This document shows, in pieces, positions 1 to 7,059 of a stretch of DNA of 44,435 bases. Made by a program: the position numbers and the translations under genes. Every line of letters starts with the position of its first letter. Position 1 is the first letter of the stretch. The notes below the pieces were generated by a model. That model ran no database searches and was not told where the DNA came from. It saw nothing but the letters and a program-made list of their open reading frames with translations. The stretch comes from JAKCDU01 sp035551615. GTDB taxonomy: Bacteria; Actinomycetota; Acidimicrobiia; Acidimicrobiales; Palsa-688. The stretch covers positions 1 to 44,435 of the forward strand of contig DASZNC010000037.1 of assembly GCA_035551615.1 (NCBI GenBank). The letters run 5' to 3'.

Positions 1-360
1 CCCTGGTGGTTCCTCCACCCCCGTCGGCTCGTCCGATCGCTCTGGCTGTTGCTGGTCACCGCCGGCCGCATCGTGATGGCCAACGTGAAACTGTCGGCCC
101 GTATCTGGTCACCCCGCCGGCCACTGTCGAGCGGCATGATCGTGGTGGCGACCCACGAGCGGAGCGACGGCGGGCTGGCCGCCGTGGGGCTGATCTCGTC
201 GCTCGTAGTCGACAACCAGATCGTCGATCTCGACCGCCGCCGCCGACACCTGCAGTTCCACGCCATAGCCGTGCCGGAGGGCAGCCGCCGGGCCGCCCGC
301 ACGCAGGTCAATGGGCCGGTCGAAGACCTGCTGGCCCCTTTGGAGGATCGTCGTGACTGA
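1..360 (+). CDS. mnhE: Mrp/Mnh antiporter subunit E, 3' part
   Basis: This is the C-terminal 119 residues of an Na+/H+ antiporter subunit E; the start lies left of the window. The first visible residues (PWWFLHPRRLVRSLWLLL) form a membrane-associated segment. They are followed by a soluble region containing SARIWSPRRPLSSGMIVV, which is typical of the MnhE cytoplasmic part. Subunit E belongs to the hetero-oligomeric Mrp complex, which exchanges protons for sodium or other monovalent cations across the inner membrane. The gene overlaps mnhF by 8 bases, and the order E-F-G that follows is the canonical one. The family call rests mainly on this context plus moderate sequence resemblance. Confidence 0.82.
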   Translation, partial: PWWFLHPRRLVRSLWLLLVTAGRIVMANVKLSARIWSPRRPLSSGMIVVATHERSDGGLAAVGLISSLVVDNQIVDLDRRRRHLQFHAIAVPEGSRRAARTQVNGPVEDLLAPLEDRRD

Positions 361-613
361 TGTATTCCTGGCCGCCGGGTTGGCCGAGGTGGCCGTCATG
401 ATCCCGCTGATGGTCAGGCTGGCCCTCGGTCCGACGGTGTCCGACCGCATCGTTGCCCTCAACACCATCTCGACACAGGCGGCGCTGGCCGTCCTGTTCT
501 TCGCCGCCTACGCCGACCGCACCATCTATCTGGACGCCGCCATATGGCTGGCCTCGTTCAGCTACCTGGGCACCATCATCTGGTCGCGCTACCTGGAGCG
601 AGGTCTGTTGTGA
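353..613 (+). CDS. mnhF: Mrp/Mnh antiporter subunit F
   Basis: This small membrane protein of 86 residues has about three hydrophobic helices. The segment LALGPTVSDRIVALNTISTQ is the hallmark of MnhF/MrpF (GPTxxDRIVALN). Subunit F is part of the Mrp antiporter membrane module. I chose the GTG at 353 because a GGAGG sits 6 bases upstream and the protein then starts with the expected short hydrophobic N-terminus (VTDVFLAAGLAEVAV). An in-frame ATG further upstream would add residues that look like the mnhE frame shadow. It overlaps mnhE, and its stop overlaps the GTG of mnhG. Confidence 0.9.
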   Translation: MTDVFLAAGLAEVAVMIPLMVRLALGPTVSDRIVALNTISTQAALAVLFFAAYADRTIYLDAAIWLASFSYLGTIIWSRYLERGLL

Positions 614-944
614 CCGAGATAATCGTGCCGTCCTGGCCGGTATCGGCGTCCTGTTCTCGCTGTCGGGTGCCGTCGGCATCCTCCGTATGCCGGACGTGTA
701 CTGCCGGATCCAGTGCTCGTCGAAGACCATCACGATGGGCACGCTGCCGGCCCTCATCGCCCTCGTCATCGGTGAAGGTCCGATCACCAGTTACGGCGGC
801 CGGGCGTTGATCGTGGCCGTACTCATTCTGATCATCAGCCCAACCGCATCCCACTCGCTCGCCCGCGCCGCCTACAAGGCGGGCGTGCCGATGTGGTCGG
901 GGGCTGTCCGCGACGAACCGAGGGAGCCGGAGAAGTCGTCATGA
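610..944 (+). CDS. mnhG: Mrp/Mnh antiporter subunit G, apparent frameshift near 625-627
   Basis: The body matches MnhG: AVLAGIGVLFSLSGAVGILR, then MPDVYCRIQCSSKTITMG, then two further hydrophobic helices ending near 830 and a charged tail to the stop at 942-944. The expected start is the GTG at 610, overlapping the mnhF stop and giving VTEIIV. That frame does not continue into the MnhG body. The body lies in the frame beginning at 627 (GCC GTC CTG GCC) and has no ATG/GTG/TTG near its beginning. One missing base at about 625-627 (for example GTGGCC read as GTGCC) would restore a protein of about 111 residues. This may be a sequencing or assembly error, a real mutation, or less likely recoding. 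Confidence 0.8.
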
Positions 945-1219
945 GCGGATTCTGGGCCATGGACTACCTCTGCCTGGCCCTGGTCCTGACCGCCGGCGTG
1001 CTGGTCATGCGCACCCGCAACCTCAACGGGGCGGTGATGGCGCTGTCGGCCGCCGGCACCGTGCTGTCGCTCGCCTTCGTGGTGCTGGGTGCGCCCGACG
1101 ATGCCCTTTCAGAGGTGGTGGTCGGCACCATCGCTCTGCCCACGCTGTATCTCATCGCCATCGGCAAGGTGCGCACGGATGTGGCCGACACCGGTGATCT
1201 GGGAGAGGACAAAGGATGA
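941..1219 (+). CDS. MbhD/DUF4040-like antiporter subunit
   Basis: A 92-residue protein with three hydrophobic helices and the motif ALSEVVVGTIALPTLYLIAI. This corresponds to the MbhD/DUF4040 module, which in many bacteria is the C-terminal part of MrpA and in others is a separate subunit. It starts at an ATG that overlaps the mnhG stop (ATGA), and its own stop overlaps the next gene in the same way. Its job is presumably structural or ion-path related within the Mrp-type complex. Many databases would label it subunit B or A-like. The MbhD assignment comes from the TEVxVG/AxPTLYL-type motif and from being followed by an MbhE-like domain. Confidence 0.82.
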   Translation: MSGFWAMDYLCLALVLTAGVLVMRTRNLNGAVMALSAAGTVLSLAFVVLGAPDDALSEVVVGTIALPTLYLIAIGKVRTDVADTGDLGEDKG

Positions 1220-2187
1220 CAGCCTCTCCCGGCCAACCCGCCGCGGAAGCGGTACGCGCCGAGCGGCACGAGCAGGAGCCGACCCACCGCCCCGTCATCG
1301 GGCTGGTCATCGTGATCGGGTTCGCCGCGGTGCTGGCGCTGGCGTTCGTCCACCTGCCGCGTGAGCAGGCCCCGCTGCCGGCCGCGGCCCGCTACGCCAC
1401 CCAGATCGCCATCCCGAAATGGGGGACCACCGAACCCGTCAACGAGGTCGTCTACGGATCGAGAGGCTTCGACACCTTCGGCGAGACATACCTTCTCCTG
1501 GCTGCGGTGGTCTGCGTGACGATGCTGTCGCGTCCGAAGGAACCGCGTCTCGGATTCATCGGCGAGGAGGCGGCCGGCCAGAAGGAGCAGTCGGAGGACG
1601 ACCCGTCGAGCGGGGGCGGACACGCCGACGCCCGGGAGGCGGAGGCGGCCGAGACCGACGATGACCAACGGACGGACGTGATTACCCGGCGGCCCACCCC
1701 CGACTGGCAGCCGCTGGGACAGTTCGGCCCGGAGCGGTCACGGGCCATGACCGTCATCGTCAGGGTGGCAGCCCGTCTGGCGACGCCCATCCTGGCCGTC
1801 GGCGGCGTGTACCTGGCCGCCTGGGGGTACTCACCCGGAGGCGGGTTCCCGGCCGGCGCCGTGATCGCCGGGGTGGCGCTGCTCGTGTACGCCGCCTTCG
1901 GCTACGACAAGGTGGCCCGGATCGTGCGGCCGGGTGTGATCGAGCCGATCGAGCTGGCCGGGGCGCTCGCCATCATCACCTGCGAGGCCCTCGGCCTGGT
2001 CCTCAAGGGATCGTTCTCGGCCAATTGGATCCCTCTCGCTCCGCTCGAGACCATCCGCGCCGGCGGGATCCTCCAGGTCTTCTCCGGCAGTGAGCTGGTG
2101 GAGGTGGGCACCGGGCTGGTCCTCGTCATCTTCGCCATTCTCGGAATGGGTCACGACTGGACACCGGACGAGGCCGACGACCAGTGA
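1216..2187 (+). CDS. mnhB: MbhE-MnhB fusion subunit of Mrp antiporter
   Basis: A 323-residue protein with two recognisable parts. Residues about 25-115 hold two membrane helices around PVNEVVYGSRGFDTFGET, the MbhE/MrpA-C-terminal signature (a conserved RGFDTxGE loop). Residues about 115-170 are a highly charged linker (EEAAGQKEQSEDD and similar). Residues about 175-323 are MnhB-like: four helices including YSPGGGFPAGAVIAG, the signature PGGGFxxG of MrpB. The start ATG overlaps the previous stop (ATGA) and the end overlaps mnhC. The fusion explains why MbhE and MnhB do not appear as separate genes. No MnhA proton-channel subunit is visible in this window, so it may lie upstream or be absent. 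Confidence 0.88.
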   Translation: MTASPGQPAAEAVRAERHEQEPTHRPVIGLVIVIGFAAVLALAFVHLPREQAPLPAAARYATQIAIPKWGTTEPVNEVVYGSRGFDTFGETYLLLAAVVCVTMLSRPKEPRLGFIGEEAAGQKEQSEDDPSSGGGHADAREAEAAETDDDQRTDVITRRPTPDWQPLGQFGPERSRAMTVIVRVAARLATPILAVGGVYLAAWGYSPGGGFPAGAVIAGVALLVYAAFGYDKVARIVRPGVIEPIELAGALAIITCEALGLVLKGSFSANWIPLAPLETIRAGGILQVFSGSELVEVGTGLVLVIFAILGMGHDWTPDEADDQ

Positions 2188-2552
2188 TCCTCGTCAACTA
2201 CCTGGCCGCCGGCGCCCTCTTCTGTATCGGCCTCTACACGGTTTTGACCCGGCGCAACCTGATCAAGATGATCATGGGTCTCTCGCTGATGGAGTCGTCG
2301 ACCTATCTGTTGCTGATCTCGATGGCCTACCGGAAGCGGTCGACGGCCCCGGTTCTCCTGAACCCACCGAACGGACTGACACCGACCCAACTGGCCCATG
2401 GTGACGTGGCCGACCCGGTTCTGCAGAACTTCTGCCTGACCGCCATCGTCATCGGCGTGGCCGTCACTGCGGTGTTCCTGACCGTCGCCGTCCGGCTCAG
2501 CCAGCACCACCGCACGCTCGATTCCGACCGTATCCGAGATCTACGAGGGTGA
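2184..2552 (+). CDS. mnhC: Mrp/Mnh antiporter subunit C
   Basis: A 122-residue, three-helix protein homologous to MnhC and the NuoK subunit of complex I. Key segments are GLYTVLTRRNLIKMIMGLSL and MESSTYLLLISMAYR, followed by the third helix LTAIVIGVAVTAVFLTVAVRL. The loop DPVLQNFCLTAIVIG is the DPxxQALxLTAIVI signature of this subunit. The GTG start overlaps the mnhB stop (GTGA), and the stop in turn overlaps the GTG of mnhD, so the genes are translationally coupled. It acts in the membrane arm of the Mrp antiporter. Confidence 0.94.
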   Translation: MILVNYLAAGALFCIGLYTVLTRRNLIKMIMGLSLMESSTYLLLISMAYRKRSTAPVLLNPPNGLTPTQLAHGDVADPVLQNFCLTAIVIGVAVTAVFLTVAVRLSQHHRTLDSDRIRDLRG

Positions 2553-4303
2553 GTTCCGCCGGGCTGTCCAGCCTGCTGCCACTTCCCATCGCCGTTCCCA
2601 TCACTGCGGCGGTGCTCAGCCCGTTGGTGGCCCGAGTGTCGAAGCGAGCCGCCCTCGTCGTATGCATCCTGGCCATGGCGGCGGCCGGAGGGCTGCTGCT
2701 GCTCGAGGCGCCGAAGGTCCTGGGCGGTTACGAACTCACCCACTTTCTCGGGCACTGGGCCCCGTTCTCCGGGCAGCAACTGGGTGACACGCTGGCCGCC
2801 GATCCGTTCGGTCTGACCTACGCGTTGGCGGTGAGCGCCATCGGTACCGTCCTACTGATCTGCACCCTGTCGGAGCTGCCCGGGCTCGGCCCCCGGGAGC
2901 TGGGTGCGTATGCCTGCCTGTTCGAGCTCCTGCTCGCCGCCCTGATCGGCAGCGCCCTCACCGCCGACATGGTCAACCTGTTCGTCTGGTTCGAGGTGGC
3001 CGCCCTGGCCAGCTACGGCCTCACCGGGTTCTTCCTGGAACGGCCCATCGCCCTCGAAGCGGCATTCAAGATCCTGGTCCTGACCAACATGGCCGGCTTC
3101 GCCGTCTTCGTGGGCGCGGCGATGCTCTACAGCGGCGACGGGGCCCTGAACTTCGGCCAGCTCCACCATGCCCTGCAGGGTCACACCGGCCCGGTCGACA
3201 TGGTCGCCCTCGGTCTCCTTCTGATGGGGTTCGGCACGAAGGCCGGCATCATGCCGTTCCACGGCTGGCTGCCCGACGCCCACACCGCCGCTCCCGGCCC
3301 GGTGTCGGCGTTGTTCTCCGGGCTGATGGTCGATCTGGGGATCGTGGCCATCGCCCGTCTCTCACTCCAGATCTACGCCCAGACCTCGAGCGGGGCCCTG
3401 CTCGGCATGCTCACCGTGTTCGGTTGCGTGTCGGCCGTACTGGGCGCTGTCCTGGCGCTGGCCCAGGATGACCTGAAACGCCTCCTGGCCTACGACACCA
3501 TCTCGCAGATGGGCATCCTGCTGGTCGGCTTCGCCTCGGCCCGGTCGGGGGGAGTGGCCGGCGCCGTCTATCACCTGGTCAGTCATTCGCTTTTCAAGGC
3601 GCTGCTTTTCCTGTGCGCGGGCGCCGTCGTGCACGCCACCGGCCTGACCAAGCTGTCGGAGATGGGCGGGCTGGCCCGGCCCATGCCGATCATCTCCGGC
3701 GCCTTCGTCGTCGGCGCGGCGGCCATCGCCGGCGTCCCACCGCTAAACGGCTACGTGTCGCTGGGGCTCATCCACGACAGCCTCCGGGACCACGATCCGG
3801 TCGCCTTCGGCGTATTGCTGGTCGCCCAGATCATCACCGTGGCCGCCCTGGCCCGGGCCTGCCATCTGGCCTTCTTCCGGCGCCGTCCGCGACCGCACGG
3901 GGACATGGAGGACCTGCATCCGGGCATGATCACCGGCCTGGCCGTCCTGGCGGTCGGGTGTGTGGCGTCCGGCGTGTTGGCGTACCCGATCCTCCACCGG
4001 GTGGCCGAGCCGGCGGCCGGCGGCCTGCTCTCTCCCGGCCGCTACGCCCGGGGCGTACTGCACTCGGGAACGACCCTGCCCGTCCCGCACGTCTCGTTCG
4101 AGTTCTTCTCCGCCTCCGGGCTGGGCCTGTCGCTCGGGATGATCCTCGCCGGGCTGGTGTTGGCCGCTGCCTACATCCGCCGGCCGGAGCCGCGCCCGGT
4201 CACGTGGTTGCGGGCGGCCCACAACGGATCGGTCAACGACTACGCCAGTTACTTCGCGGTCGGCGGCATCCTGACGGTCGCCGTGCTGCTGATCAGAACC
4301 TGA
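2549..4303 (+). CDS. mnhD: Mrp/Mnh antiporter subunit D (proton-translocating)
   Basis: A 584-residue polytopic membrane protein of the MrpD/NuoL-M-N proton channel family. The two conserved charges of the family are visible: Glu149 in FVWFEVAALASYG and Lys231 in GFGTKAGIMPFHGWLPDAH, followed by DDLKRLLAYDTISQMG and YHLVSHSLFKALLFLCAGA, all diagnostic. It is somewhat longer than usual MnhD because of extra C-terminal helices. It is the last gene of the operon. Its stop (4301-4303) abuts the stop of the convergent UdgX gene with no spacer, so there is no room for a dedicated terminator between them. The complex likely serves sodium/pH homeostasis. Confidence 0.94.
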   Translation: MSSAGLSSLLPLPIAVPITAAVLSPLVARVSKRAALVVCILAMAAAGGLLLLEAPKVLGGYELTHFLGHWAPFSGQQLGDTLAADPFGLTYALAVSAIGTVLLICTLSELPGLGPRELGAYACLFELLLAALIGSALTADMVNLFVWFEVAALASYGLTGFFLERPIALEAAFKILVLTNMAGFAVFVGAAMLYSGDGALNFGQLHHALQGHTGPVDMVALGLLLMGFGTKAGIMPFHGWLPDAHTAAPGPVSALFSGLMVDLGIVAIARLSLQIYAQTSSGALLGMLTVFGCVSAVLGAVLALAQDDLKRLLAYDTISQMGILLVGFASARSGGVAGAVYHLVSHSLFKALLFLCAGAVVHATGLTKLSEMGGLARPMPIISGAFVVGAAAIAGVPPLNGYVSLGLIHDSLRDHDPVAFGVLLVAQIITVAALARACHLAFFRRRPRPHGDMEDLHPGMITGLAVLAVGCVASGVLAYPILHRVAEPAAGGLLSPGRYARGVLHSGTTLPVPHVSFEFFSASGLGLSLGMILAGLVLAAAYIRRPEPRPVTWLRAAHNGSVNDYASYFAVGGILTVAVLLIRT

Positions 4304-4918
4304 TCAGAGAAGCCGGGCGGCCGTCTGCAGGTCGGCGACGAAACGGGCCGTGGCCTCGGTCCGCTCCGTGGCATCGCTGATGCGCAGGAGCGCCGACGGA
4401 TGGATGGTGGCCACCACGTGCGGGGCCAGACCGGTATCAGTCAGATCCACGCCCCGGTCGCGGGTGACGCGGAAGCCGGGACCGAGGACCGCCTGGCCGG
4501 CCGTGGCGCCCAGCAGCAGCAGTACCTCGGGCTGGACGATCGCCATCTCGCGCTCCAGCCATGGGCGGCAGGCCACCACTTCGCTGCGATTGGGTTTGTC
4601 GTGGATGCGCCGCTTGCCCCGCGGCGTCCACTTGAAATGCTTGACGGCGTTGGTCACGAACACCTGCCGGCGGTCGATGCCGGCGGCGGCCATGGCCTCA
4701 TCCAGCAGGTGGCCGGCCGGTCCGACGAACGGGTGCCCACTCAGGTCCTCCTTGTCGCCGGGCTGCTCGCCGACCATCATCAGGCGGGCGCCGATCGGCC
4801 CTTCCCCGGGCACTGCCTGGGTGGCGTTCTGCCACAGGTCGCAGGCCCGGCAGCCGGCGATCGCCTGGTGCAACTCATCGAGCGGGCCATCGGCAGACGT
4901 CGGCGTCCCTGCGGCCAT
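4304..4918 (-). CDS. udgX: UdgX-type uracil-DNA glycosylase
   Basis: A 204-residue member of the uracil-DNA glycosylase superfamily (family 4-related). It carries the GEQPGDKED water-activating motif at residues 50-58, HPSALLR near the C-terminus, and the insert KRRIH at residues 102-106. In characterised UdgX proteins the KRRIH histidine becomes covalently joined to the deoxyribose after uracil removal, so the enzyme stays attached to DNA. Here that residue is His106. Cysteines C23, C26 and C117 are candidates for the [4Fe-4S] ligands. The ATG start is at 4918. The protein acts in uracil repair or sequestration and has no operon partner here. Confidence 0.93.
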   Translation of the reverse strand: MAAGTPTSADGPLDELHQAIAGCRACDLWQNATQAVPGEGPIGARLMMVGEQPGDKEDLSGHPFVGPAGHLLDEAMAAAGIDRRQVFVTNAVKHFKWTPRGKRRIHDKPNRSEVVACRPWLEREMAIVQPEVLLLLGATAGQAVLGPGFRVTRDRGVDLTDTGLAPHVVATIHPSALLRISDATERTEATARFVADLQTAARLL

Positions 4919-4956
4919 GGTCGTTTCCTACCCGGCGGCCGGTCGGCGACTCAGCT

Positions 4957-5565
4957 TCAATGCCGGGCCGCCGGCCGCCGGCGCTTCGGTAGGTGAGCGT
5001 CGAGGAGGGCTTCGACGGCGTGGCGGGTGGCCGGTCCGATCTCGGGGTCGTGGTGGTCCATGCGACTGGCCAGGGCGGCGCCGTCGTAGAGGAGGTGGAG
5101 CTGCCGGCCGAGGAGCGGCGGATCAGGGGCCCCGGCCCGTTCGGCCAGATCGGTGAAAAGGGCCCGCATGTCGGCGCGGAACTGGTCGCTGGCCCGCTCG
5201 ACCAGACCGCCGGAGGGGGCCTCGGTGGAAGCGGCGATGAACGCACAGCCGCGGTATCCGGGCTGGCGGTTGCGGGCCGCCTGGGCGTCGAATGCGGCCA
5301 GGATCTTCTGGCGGGGATCGTCGACCCGACTCATGGCGTCGGTCAGTTGACCGGTCACCTGGTCCTGCCGGGACGCCAGGTAGGCGGCGACCAACTCCTC
5401 CTTGCTGCCGAACAGGTTGTAGAGGGAGGCCTTGGCCACGCCGGCCCGCTCGATGATGCGGTCGATGCCGACGGTCTGGACGCCTTCGGAGTAGAACAGC
5501 TCGTTGGCCGCATCGAGCAACCGGGCCCGAGCCGTGCTCCGCTTTTCGGTAGTTGCTGTGCTCAC
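4957..5565 (-). CDS. TetR-family repressor of the adjacent MFS exporter
   Basis: A 202-residue protein with a clear N-terminal TetR helix-turn-helix at residues 12-58 (LLDAANELFYSEGVQTVGID then VAKASLYNLFGSKEELVAAY). The C-terminal ligand domain resembles the TetR_C group found in AcrR-like regulators (GYRGCAFIAAS). The GTG start has a strong AAGGAGG 6 bases upstream. The gene is 35 bases downstream of the MFS gene on the same strand, so the pair forms an operon. One TAGAC-N6-GTCTA-like site lies between the two genes and two lie upstream of the exporter, which fits autoregulated repression relieved by an exported compound. Confidence 0.9.
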   Translation of the reverse strand: MSTATTEKRSTARARLLDAANELFYSEGVQTVGIDRIIERAGVAKASLYNLFGSKEELVAAYLASRQDQVTGQLTDAMSRVDDPRQKILAAFDAQAARNRQPGYRGCAFIAASTEAPSGGLVERASDQFRADMRALFTDLAERAGAPDPPLLGRQLHLLYDGAALASRMDHHDPEIGPATRHAVEALLDAHLPKRRRPAARH

Positions 5566-5578
5566 CGAACGCCTCCTT

Positions 5579-5594
5579 CAGACAACTCTGTCTA
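5579..5594. promoter_or_regulatory. Candidate TetR operator between MFS and tetR
   Basis: CAGAC-aactct-GTCTA is an inverted repeat with the same 5-6-5 architecture as the two sites upstream of the MFS exporter (6863-6878 and 6895-6910). It lies in the 35-base gap between the exporter stop and the tetR start, overlapping the region just upstream of the tetR Shine-Dalgarno. Binding here could separately tune tetR expression. Confidence 0.55.
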
Positions 5595-5600
5595 TCTGTT

Positions 5601-6845
5601 CTATCGTACGGTCTCGGTCCGGCCCAGACGGCGCAGGTTGAACGTGGCCAGCACGGCGAGGACGATCACAGCCAATCCGTACTCGTAGCTGGTGCTGACC
5701 AGGCCGCCCCCCTGTACCACGGCGTATCCGGCCAGCACCGCCGGGACCCCGAGTCCCAGGTAGGAGACGATGAACAGCACCGACAGGACGCCGGCCCGCT
5801 GGTGGGGGAAGGCGAGCGGGGCGACCAGGCGGATGCCCCCCTGGAAGCCGGCGCCGAAGCCGGTGCCGGCGACGGCCGTGGCGATGAAGAACCCGGTCGA
5901 CGAGCCGGTGCGGATGGACAGCATGACGGCGGCGACGCCGACGATAAGGGCGCCGGTGCCGATCAGCAGCACCCGGGCGGCCGGGGTCGTCTTGAGCAGG
6001 TAGGTCATGATGGCGGCCACGCCGGTCAGGACGCCTAGGCCGAGGCCGGCCGCCACGACCGACCGGGACCGCAACAGGTGATCGATCAGGCTGGGACCGA
6101 GCGACCCGTAGAAACCGGCCAGCGCCCAGACGGCGAACAGCACCGGGGCGGCGGCCAGCATCGGACGCCGGGTCTGCTCGGGCACAGCCAGCCGGGGGAC
6201 CAGTGAGCGGACCGCTCCCGGCGCCTGCGGGCTGGTCTCCGGTAGGAGGACCACGCCGACGGCCTGGAGGACGAGCAGGCCGCCCAGCACCACGTACACC
6301 AACCGGGTCGGTGCCGGTAGCCACTGGACGGCGAAGGCGGCCATGAGGGCGCCGCTCGATGTGCCCAGCCCGGGGGCGGTGGCGTTGGCGACGGCGCCGC
6401 GCACCTCGTCGATGTCGAGCATCCCGGCGCCGATGGCCCCGATCCCGGTGCCGGCCGCCAGTCCCTGGACGATCCGGGCGGCCAACAGAGCGCCCACGCT
6501 GTGGGCGTCGACGAACACGGCCAGGGCCAGGATCTGGCCGGCGATCCCGGCCAATAGCACCGGCCGGCGACCGACGTGATCCGACAGGCGGCCGACGACG
6601 AGCAGGGCGAACAGGAAGGCGATGGCGTACACCCCGAAGACCACTGTGGTGGTGAGGGCGGAGAACCCCCACGCCTTCTGGTAGGTGGCGTACAGGGGCG
6701 TAGGTGCGGCCGAGGCGGCCAGGAACGTCACGGTGATCGAGGCCAGCCCGACCATCCGCAGCAGCGGACGGGTGGCGGCCGGCGAGATGGTGTCGATGGC
6801 GACTTCGATGTCGCTTTCCGTCGGGCACTCCGGCATGGCGAGCAT
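5601..6845 (-). CDS. MFS efflux transporter
   Basis: A 414-residue, about 12-helix major facilitator protein. The family loop between helices 2 and 3 reads VVGRLSDHVGRRPVLLAG (the GRxSDxxGRRPV signature). The periplasmic N-terminus is APTPLYATYQ, often seen in DHA1-like drug transporters of actinobacteria. ATG at 6845 is preceded by AAAGGAG with 7-base spacing. It is first in an operon with the tetR gene 35 bases downstream and is preceded by two palindromic operators. The probable role is proton-driven export of a toxic or signalling small molecule sensed by the TetR partner. The substrate cannot be read from the sequence. Confidence 0.9.
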   Translation of the reverse strand: MLAMPECPTESDIEVAIDTISPAATRPLLRMVGLASITVTFLAASAAPTPLYATYQKAWGFSALTTTVVFGVYAIAFLFALLVVGRLSDHVGRRPVLLAGIAGQILALAVFVDAHSVGALLAARIVQGLAAGTGIGAIGAGMLDIDEVRGAVANATAPGLGTSSGALMAAFAVQWLPAPTRLVYVVLGGLLVLQAVGVVLLPETSPQAPGAVRSLVPRLAVPEQTRRPMLAAAPVLFAVWALAGFYGSLGPSLIDHLLRSRSVVAAGLGLGVLTGVAAIMTYLLKTTPAARVLLIGTGALIVGVAAVMLSIRTGSSTGFFIATAVAGTGFGAGFQGGIRLVAPLAFPHQRAGVLSVLFIVSYLGLGVPAVLAGYAVVQGGGLVSTSYEYGLAVIVLAVLATFNLRRLGRTETVR

Positions 6846-6860
6846 CGGGCAACTCCTTTG

Positions 6861-6910
6861 AGTAGACCAGTCGGTCTACTAACGGATATGAAGATAGACC
6901 GGTCTGTCTA
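6861..6910. promoter_or_regulatory. Two TetR operators upstream of the MFS gene
   Basis: Two inverted repeats share the form TAGAC-N6-GTCTA. The first is at 6863-6878 inside a perfect 8-bp-arm dyad AGTAGACC-agtc-GGTCTACT (6861-6880). The second is at 6895-6910 and contains the perfect 10-bp palindrome AGACCGGTCT. Centres are 32 bp apart, about three helical turns. They sit directly upstream of the MFS start, where a repressor would block transcription of the MFS-tetR operon. Confidence 0.7.
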
Positions 6911-6943
6911 CCTTGTCAAGCGCCGGGCCGGCGGCTCGGACGG

Positions 6944-7059
6944 CGGCGGCCCGCTGAGGGGGTGCGGCTACGGGCGGTTGGCGACGGCGCGGCCAGCGGC
7001 GGCCCGCTGAAGGGGTGCGGCTACGGGCGGTTGGCGGCGGCGCGGTCGGCGGCGGCCCG
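6944..7059. repeat. 53-bp tandem duplication at the 3' end of the FAD gene
   Basis: The unit begins CGGCGGCCCGCTGA and includes the stop-codon region of the flavoprotein gene. Copy 1 spans 6944-6996, copy 2 spans 6997-7049, and a 10-base third start lies at 7050-7059. The two full copies differ at only a few positions. The second copy holds the real 3' end of the gene (stop at 7021-7023); the first is a non-coding echo downstream. Confidence 0.8.

Noticed and set aside
964..1668. Long minus-strand open frame opposite the Mrp genes
   Set aside because: Arg/Gly/Asp-rich shadow of the real plus-strand genes with no domain or start signal.
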